Origin: an uncultured cyanobacterium
Lineage (GTDB): Bacteria > Cyanobacteriota > Cyanobacteriia > CACIAM-69d
Assembly: GCA_937894105.1 (NCBI GenBank)
Contig: CALCTI010000120.1
Location: forward strand, 1 to 5,851
Direction: 5' to 3'
DNA length: 5,851 nt
Shown piece after piece: positions 2,963 to 5,851 of this stretch. The position numbers and the translations under genes are program-made. Position 1 is the first letter of the stretch. The number at the start of each line of letters is the position of its first letter. The notes under the pieces are model-generated. The model had not been told where the DNA came from. It searched no databases and was given only the letters and a program-made list of their open reading frames with translations.

Positions 2963-5851
2963 TCAGGCGATCGCAAAATCAGGGACCGGCAGCAAAACAG
3001 CCTGATGATTGCTTTCAGGAATGGCGCTTAGTTGACCCTCCGCCACCAAAGCTTGGTAAACCATAGCCCCAACTTCGGCGCGAGTGGCTGGGCGATCCAG
3101 ATCCAACCGGTTGGGGTTTTCGCCATTGGCGATCGCCCCCCGTACCACCGCCGCGGCGATCGCCTCCCCTTCCGCATCAGATACCTGGTCCCCATCATCC
3201 AAAGGGTCCAGTATCTTGCGAGGAGGGTCCCCGGGTGGAATGCGCCAGTTTAGCCCCGTAGCAAGACCGATAATTAGGTCACGACGGGCGATCGCCTCAG
3301 TGGGCTGAAACTCAGCGGGGAAGAAGTCTGGTCCGTTAATAGGCTCAATAAACCCTGCCCGGTATGCCTGCTGAACCACGCCGTTTGCCCAAAACGTCTC
3401 GGGAATATCTTGGAATTTAATGGCAGCGCGACGGGCTGGGATGGAAAAACCTTGGACCACTGCCTGCACAAAACCCAGGCGGGTCATAGGTCCATCGGGG
3501 GAAAATTCACCGGGACGCAGCCCGTTCAAAATTCCCTCCAGCGCTAAACATTCAATGGGCGTCTGGGCCCAGTGGTTGTCCAAATCGGTGAAAAGGCTTT
3601 GGGACGGGGGAGCCGACTCAATAATGTCCAGCGCTGGGGGATCCTGGAGGGGCGGGTTAAGGATTTCCGCCGGACGCACAATATGGGGATGGTCCAGGGG
3701 GGACAACTGTCCTTGGGTTAGCAGCGCCTGGTACAGGGTCGCTGCCAATTCGCCACGGGTAATGGAGCGGCGGGGATTAAGGCGATCGCGGTCGGGATAA
3801 TTCACCACCAACAGGCGATCGCTAGCGATGGTTACCTTGGTGCGGGCATAGGCGGGAATGGCGGACGCGTCACCGTAAAGGGTGGAAATATCCAAATTCG
3901 TGCCCGCGTCTAAGCCCAGCCCACTCACCAGGGCCACCCAAGTTTGGGCGCGGGTTAAGCCTCCCTGGGGGCGAAACATCCGGTTGGGGAAACCACTCAA
4001 AAATCCCATTTGGACCGCTTTAGTAATCACCCCGTTTGCCCAAAAGGACGGGTTGATATCGTTGAATGGTTTGGGCGATCGCGCCAGGGGCAAGTCGAAA
4101 GCTTCCACCAAGGCGGCGGCAAATTCAGCGCGGGTTAACCCCCCATCGGGGCGGAAGGAACCGTCGGGATAGCCCCGTAACGTGCCGCGCGATCGCAACG
4201 CCTCAATAAACGGAGCCGCCCAGTGTCCCGTTATATCGTCAATGGCAGGGGCACCCCCGCCGCCGCCCTCTTTGGGATCCAATTTATCGGGACGCATGGC
4301 CAGCTCAAAGGCGTTAAATTTTTGCGATTCCTTATAGCCCACGCCATACAGGGTGGGCAGCTGTCCCGTCGCCGCCAGCACCTGCTGCACATCGCGATTT
4401 TGCACCGTTGATAAGGCTCGGTTTTGGGTGAGGGCGATCGCCGCGCCAATGCCCACCCCCTGCCCCACGCCACAGTTAAATTCCACAATGCGTCCGGCGG
4501 CGGCCCCCACCCCACGAAATCCAGAGGCGGGGCTAATTAGGGCCACGTTATTGGCACTGCGAGGCAGGGCGTGGTCGATACCGTAGTTAAAAGACGGCAC
4601 CACCATGGAAATAAATTTCAAACTGCCATAGCTTTTTGCCGCTGCCTTGGCTCCCAAGCCCGAAATCCCGCCGCGCACGTCAAATTTATAGGAAAACGTT
4701 CCCAGCCACACCCCAGGGCCCACCCCCCCCAGCCAAAAATACGACCCCAACAGAGGCCGCCGCCGAAAAGCCAAAAACCCAGAGGAAAGAATATATAAAG
4801 ACGGCGCCGGGTCCACCACCGTTGCCCCCAAACTGAGCATCCACCGCCGCACCCACTCCATTTCCTGCCGTATCCAGTCATTGGGCTGGCTGCGATTTTG
4901 GGCCAACACCCCCGCCTCCGTGGCATCCACGTAACACAGCAATGCATTCCAGGACAGCCGCCCTCCCGGTAACCGCGCCACATTAGCCACGTCAAAAATT
5001 GCGCCGCTATTTTTCAAATCAAGCTGGGTGCCGCGATAGGCATGGTACAAAATCGACAGGGCATGGCAGCGCACATCAATAAAATCTCGCCCCACGGCCA
5101 TTTTTCGCCGGTTGCCTCTGCTGTCAGCCATTCTCCCCAGCCAGTAGTTAATTTGCCCCTGGTTGACCTGCCCGTTGGGGCCGGTGGCGGCGGCGCGTAG
5201 GAACCCCTTGGCTTCCGTATCATTGGGGTTTAAACCGCGGGCGATCGCCGTTAACTCCGTACGCTGTAGCGCCTCCACCGACAGCCCCTGGGTTTCAAAC
5301 ACCAGCGTCACCGGCAGGGCCGAATCGGGCAAGCCCAAGGACGAAAACCCTGGCGATACCTGTCCCCCCGCCGCCTGGATCAATTGTCCGTTGACCGTCG
5401 AATCAATAAAAACTTTTCCCTCGTAAGTGTCCCCGTTTCGTAGCTGCACCCCGGCGAGCGCCCCCCCGTTTTGCACCACCTGAGCCACCTCCACATTGCT
5501 CAGCAAATCCGTCCCCGACTCCGCCGCCATTGCCCGCAGAGCTCGGTCCGCCTTCCGCCAGTCCAGCCCAATATCCAATACCCCCGATCGCTCCAAAAAC
5601 TCCTCGTATAGGCTGGCCGGAGCTCCAAAGGTTTTTAATCCATATTTCTTACGCAAAGTGGGGCTAACATGGCTGCGATCCAAATAGGACAACCGCCCAC
5701 GCACCAAATGTCCCCCCAGCCCCAAGCTCAGGGATGACGGACTCATAATGAGCGATCGCGGCGTCCGTCCCGTGCGCCGTCGAAACTCTCGCACCGCCGC
5801 CACCACCGCCAAAACCCCCGGAACCTCGTCACCAAAGCCAATCACATCGTA
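2963..5851 (-). CDS. FAD-dependent oxidoreductase with six C-terminal SLH motifs (partial, N-terminus outside window)
   Basis: A 962-residue segment, open at the right edge and ending in TGA at 2963-2965; any GTG or ATG near the edge is internal. Positions below count from V at 5845. Residues 1-480 resemble the FAD_oxidored family: a nucleotide-binding start VIGFGDEVPGVLAVVAA, FIDSTVNGQLIQAAG at 147-160 where relatives have an 'IDAT..GDLAAAAG' segment, and YGIDHALPRSANNVALISPASGFRG...CGVGQGVGIGAAIAL at 421-472, matching the conserved C-terminal FAD segment. A Gly-rich linker (GGGGGAP, 527-533) follows. Then come two SLH triplets: motifs near 536-580, 594-641 and 656-708, then 752-800, 810-862 and 880-936. 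The TRAE-type signature is seen as TRAE, TRAQ, TRGE, TRLG, ARRD and TRAE, more degenerate in the second set. SLH domains bind cell-wall polymers, so the enzyme is probably exported and held in the periplasm or outer envelope. Its substrate is unknown. A signal peptide would lie beyond the window. It is convergent with the ATPase gene, G+C-rich, and carries about eleven HIP1 sites. Confidence 0.92.
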   Translation of the reverse strand, partial: YDVIGFGDEVPGVLAVVAAVREFRRRTGRTPRSLIMSPSSLSLGLGGHLVRGRLSYLDRSHVSPTLRKKYGLKTFGAPASLYEEFLERSGVLDIGLDWRKADRALRAMAAESGTDLLSNVEVAQVVQNGGALAGVQLRNGDTYEGKVFIDSTVNGQLIQAAGGQVSPGFSSLGLPDSALPVTLVFETQGLSVEALQRTELTAIARGLNPNDTEAKGFLRAAATGPNGQVNQGQINYWLGRMADSRGNRRKMAVGRDFIDVRCHALSILYHAYRGTQLDLKNSGAIFDVANVARLPGGRLSWNALLCYVDATEAGVLAQNRSQPNDWIRQEMEWVRRWMLSLGATVVDPAPSLYILSSGFLAFRRRPLLGSYFWLGGVGPGVWLGTFSYKFDVRGGISGLGAKAAAKSYGSLKFISMVVPSFNYGIDHALPRSANNVALISPASGFRGVGAAAGRIVEFNCGVGQGVGIGAAIALTQNRALSTVQNRDVQQVLAATGQLPTLYGVGYKESQKFNAFELAMRPDKLDPKEGGGGGAPAIDDITGHWAAPFIEALRSRGTLRGYPDGSFRPDGGLTRAEFAAALVEAFDLPLARSPKPFNDINPSFWANGVITKAVQMGFLSGFPNRMFRPQGGLTRAQTWVALVSGLGLDAGTNLDISTLYGDASAIPAYARTKVTIASDRLLVVNYPDRDRLNPRRSITRGELAATLYQALLTQGQLSPLDHPHIVRPAEILNPPLQDPPALDIIESAPPSQSLFTDLDNHWAQTPIECLALEGILNGLRPGEFSPDGPMTRLGFVQAVVQGFSIPARRAAIKFQDIPETFWANGVVQQAYRAGFIEPINGPDFFPAEFQPTEAIARRDLIIGLATGLNWRIPPGDPPRKILDPLDDGDQVSDAEGEAIAAAVVRGAIANGENPNRLDLDRPATRAEVGAMVYQALVAEGQLSAIPESNHQAVLLPVPDFAIA

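Noticed and set aside
3420..3800. 126-residue plus-strand frame
   Set aside because: It is antisense to the SLH-coding part, with an Arg/Ser/Trp-rich composition and no domain match; it is a shadow of the real gene.
3038..4246. The SLH repeats as a CRISPR-like or DNA-level repeat array
   Set aside because: The periodicity is only at the protein level; the DNA of the motifs differs and there are no constant-length spacers.
4618..4995. 125-residue minus-strand frame rich in Trp and Gly
   Set aside because: It lies wholly inside the flavoprotein gene in another frame; its composition is that of a shadow of G-rich codons.

Overview
The window looks like chromosomal DNA from a cyanobacterium. 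The HIP1 palindrome GCGATCGC occurs about sixteen times, inside and between genes, which is a recognised cyanobacterial genome signature. The protein families fit too: a TrmD of cyanobacterial type, a MacB/DevA-type export ATPase, and a protein carrying SLH (S-layer homology) domains. I cannot name the genus.

Layout from left to right. (1) Positions 1-387, minus strand: the first 129 residues of an OppB/DppB-type ABC permease, running off the left edge. (2) Positions 418-1131, minus strand: trmD, the tRNA m1G37 methyltransferase, 30 nt upstream of the permease and probably co-transcribed with it. (3) Positions 1215-1397, minus strand: a possible 60-residue small protein of unknown function, upstream of and co-oriented with trmD. 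(4) About 1398-1800: an AT-rich divergent intergenic region with short direct repeats and a small palindrome. (5) Positions 1801-2634, plus strand: the ATPase subunit of a MacB/LolD/DevA-type ABC transporter, with no permease or membrane-fusion partner in view. (6) Positions 2635-2962: a convergent intergenic region packed with two MITE-like inverted-repeat elements, one of 119 bp and one of 92 bp, whose ends both begin ATACCAA, plus a 20-bp direct repeat. (7) Positions 2963-5851, minus strand: a large protein of at least 962 residues, running off the right edge. It joins an FAD-dependent oxidoreductase (FAD_oxidored-like) to six C-terminal SLH motifs in two triplets.

The genes do not form one pathway. 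The trmD/permease pair is a housekeeping gene beside a transporter gene, and the export ATPase stands alone. The most unusual item is the flavoprotein with two SLH triplets, which suggests a redox enzyme held in the periplasm against peptidoglycan or the outer envelope. Its extreme N-terminus, which would carry any export signal, lies outside the window. No tRNA, rRNA, CRISPR array, transposase or phage gene was seen.
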